A stretch of 7,114 nt of DNA from Comamonadaceae bacterium. Its GTDB lineage: Bacteria; Pseudomonadota; Gammaproteobacteria; Burkholderiales; Burkholderiaceae_C. Within the stretch, counting starts at the first letter, position 1. Every line of letters starts with the position of its first letter. Under the pieces are notes generated by a model. The model made no database searches. It was not told the DNA's origin and saw only the letters and a list, made by a program, of their open reading frames with translations. Below are positions 6,184 through 7,114 of the stretch, one piece after another. Made by a program: the position numbers and the translations under genes. Location: assembly GCA_947463845.1 (NCBI GenBank), contig CANHUM010000087.1:1-7114 (forward strand). Direction: 5' to 3'.

Positions 6184-7071
6184 TCAGGAAGATTCAACGC
6201 CCCAGTGTTTGCCAGACCCCCGCGCCAAGGCGGGCCCCACCACGTCCAGTGCCAGGCGGATCTGGTCCTTGAGCGTGAAGGGCGGATTGATGACAAACAT
6301 GCCACTGGCCACCAGACCGCCCTCGTCACCCGCGCCACGGCCAATGGCCAGCGTGGCATTGAGCCAAGGCTTTTGTGATTGGTTGGCCAAGGTGCGCAGA
6401 CGTTTGGGCAGCTCGTGCGCTTCAGGGCGCGGGATGATCGGGTACCAGACCAGGTAAGTGCCCGTTGAGAACCGTTTGAGGTATTCCTGAATGACACTGG
6501 CGACCTTGCTGTAATCCGACTTGATCTCATAGCTGGGGTCGATCAGGACCATGGCCCGCTTGGAGCCGGTGGCCGATGGCGGTGGGGGCAGCAGCTTCTT
6601 GAGCGCCTCAAAGCCGTCTTCTCGGCTCACCGTGACCGTGCGCCCCGCTTCGAGCTGGGCGATGTTGGACATCAGGGCTTTGCTGTCGGTGGGGTGCAAT
6701 TCGAACAGGCGCAAGCGGTCACGCGAAGCGTGGCGCATCAGGCGCTGCATTAAAAATGGGGAGCCCGGATAGATCTTGGCTTGCCCATTGGGGTTGAAAC
6801 TGGCGATCTCTTCCAGATAGTCCTGCACAGGCTCGGGCAGGCTCTCGAGCTTTTCGGCGGCGGCCAGCAACTTGAACAGGCCGTCCTCGGCTTCAGCCCC
6901 TTTTTGCGAATAATCGCCATCCAGACGGTACAAACCGGCCCCGGCGTGGGTGTCAATCAAGGTGATGCCGGCCTCTTTTTGCATGAGGTGACGCAGGGTG
7001 GCGAGCAAGGTGATGTGTTTGAGCACATCGGCATGGTTGCCTGCGTGAAAAGCGTGTCGGTAACTGAACAT
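6184..7071 (-). CDS. rlmJ: 23S rRNA (adenine(2030)-N6)-methyltransferase RlmJ
   Basis: RlmJ transfers a methyl group from S-adenosylmethionine to N6 of A2030 (E. coli numbering) in 23S rRNA, a non-essential modification near the peptidyl transferase region. The 295-residue protein begins with the invariant family start M-F-S-Y-R-H-A-F-H-A-G-N-H-A-D-V-L-K-H. The SAM-binding motif I region is D40-T-H-A-G-A-G46. The N6-adenine methyltransferase motif IV appears as D178-P-S-Y-E182, where E. coli has DPPY. E. coli RlmJ is about 280 residues, so the length is normal. ATG 7071 is fixed by the conserved N-terminus, although no clear Shine-Dalgarno sequence or promoter is visible in the 43 bases left upstream. 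It lies upstream of paaA in the same direction with a 134-base gap, but the housekeeping role and the operator in the gap suggest separate transcription. Confidence 0.96.
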   Translation of the reverse strand: MFSYRHAFHAGNHADVLKHITLLATLRHLMQKEAGITLIDTHAGAGLYRLDGDYSQKGAEAEDGLFKLLAAAEKLESLPEPVQDYLEEIASFNPNGQAKIYPGSPFLMQRLMRHASRDRLRLFELHPTDSKALMSNIAQLEAGRTVTVSREDGFEALKKLLPPPPSATGSKRAMVLIDPSYEIKSDYSKVASVIQEYLKRFSTGTYLVWYPIIPRPEAHELPKRLRTLANQSQKPWLNATLAIGRGAGDEGGLVASGMFVINPPFTLKDQIRLALDVVGPALARGSGKHWGVESS

Positions 7072-7114
7072 GGCTTGATGGTAACCAATAACTTCTGCAA
7101 GTCCTTGATTTTTC

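Noticed and set aside
1..7114. Search for mobile elements, CRISPR repeats, tRNA genes and defence genes
   Set aside because: No direct repeat arrays, transposase-like proteins, cloverleaf sequences or integration scars were seen. All long stretches are accounted for by recognised metabolic, transport or rRNA-modification genes.

Overview
The window is GC-rich, densely packed bacterial DNA. Its protein sequences look like those of a betaproteobacterium in the Burkholderiales, probably close to Comamonadaceae. That placement is inferred from remembered protein resemblance and base composition, since there is no rRNA gene or other taxonomic marker here. I can support eight protein-coding loci. 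Seven look intact, one of them cut by the left edge, and one is interrupted by an in-frame stop.

Left part (1-2236): a YciA-type acyl-CoA thioesterase runs leftward off the window edge. Across a 40-base gap it is divergent from a rightward Atm1-type half-size ABC exporter. The exporter reading frame is continuous from 392 to 2236 except for one TAG at 1013-1015 inside a transmembrane helix, where relatives have what appears to be a tyrosine. This is either a very recent nonsense mutation or a sequencing/assembly error.

Centre (2249-6049, minus strand): a complete, compact paaABCDE operon. It encodes the multicomponent phenylacetyl-CoA 1,2-epoxidase, the ring-activating oxygenase of aerobic phenylacetate degradation. 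PaaA carries the di-iron site, PaaB and PaaC are partner subunits, PaaD is a MIP18/SufT-like Fe-S maturation factor, and PaaE is the FAD and 2Fe-2S reductase that passes electrons from NAD(P)H. Overlapping or nearly abutting junctions point to translational coupling. Upstream of paaA lies a 30-base, near-perfect palindrome next to a good -10 box, with the layout of a TetR-family (PaaR-like) operator. No regulator gene and no later pathway genes (paaK, paaG, paaZ, paaF, paaH) lie in the window.

Right part (6184-7071, minus strand): rlmJ, the 23S rRNA A2030 N6-methyltransferase, is a housekeeping gene in the same direction as paa and probably transcribed separately. The paa operon and the ABC exporter converge with only 12 bases between their stop codons.

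I found no RNA genes, CRISPR arrays, mobile elements or attachment sites. I see no convincing undescribed system. The points most worth checking are the amber codon in the exporter and the palindromic operator.
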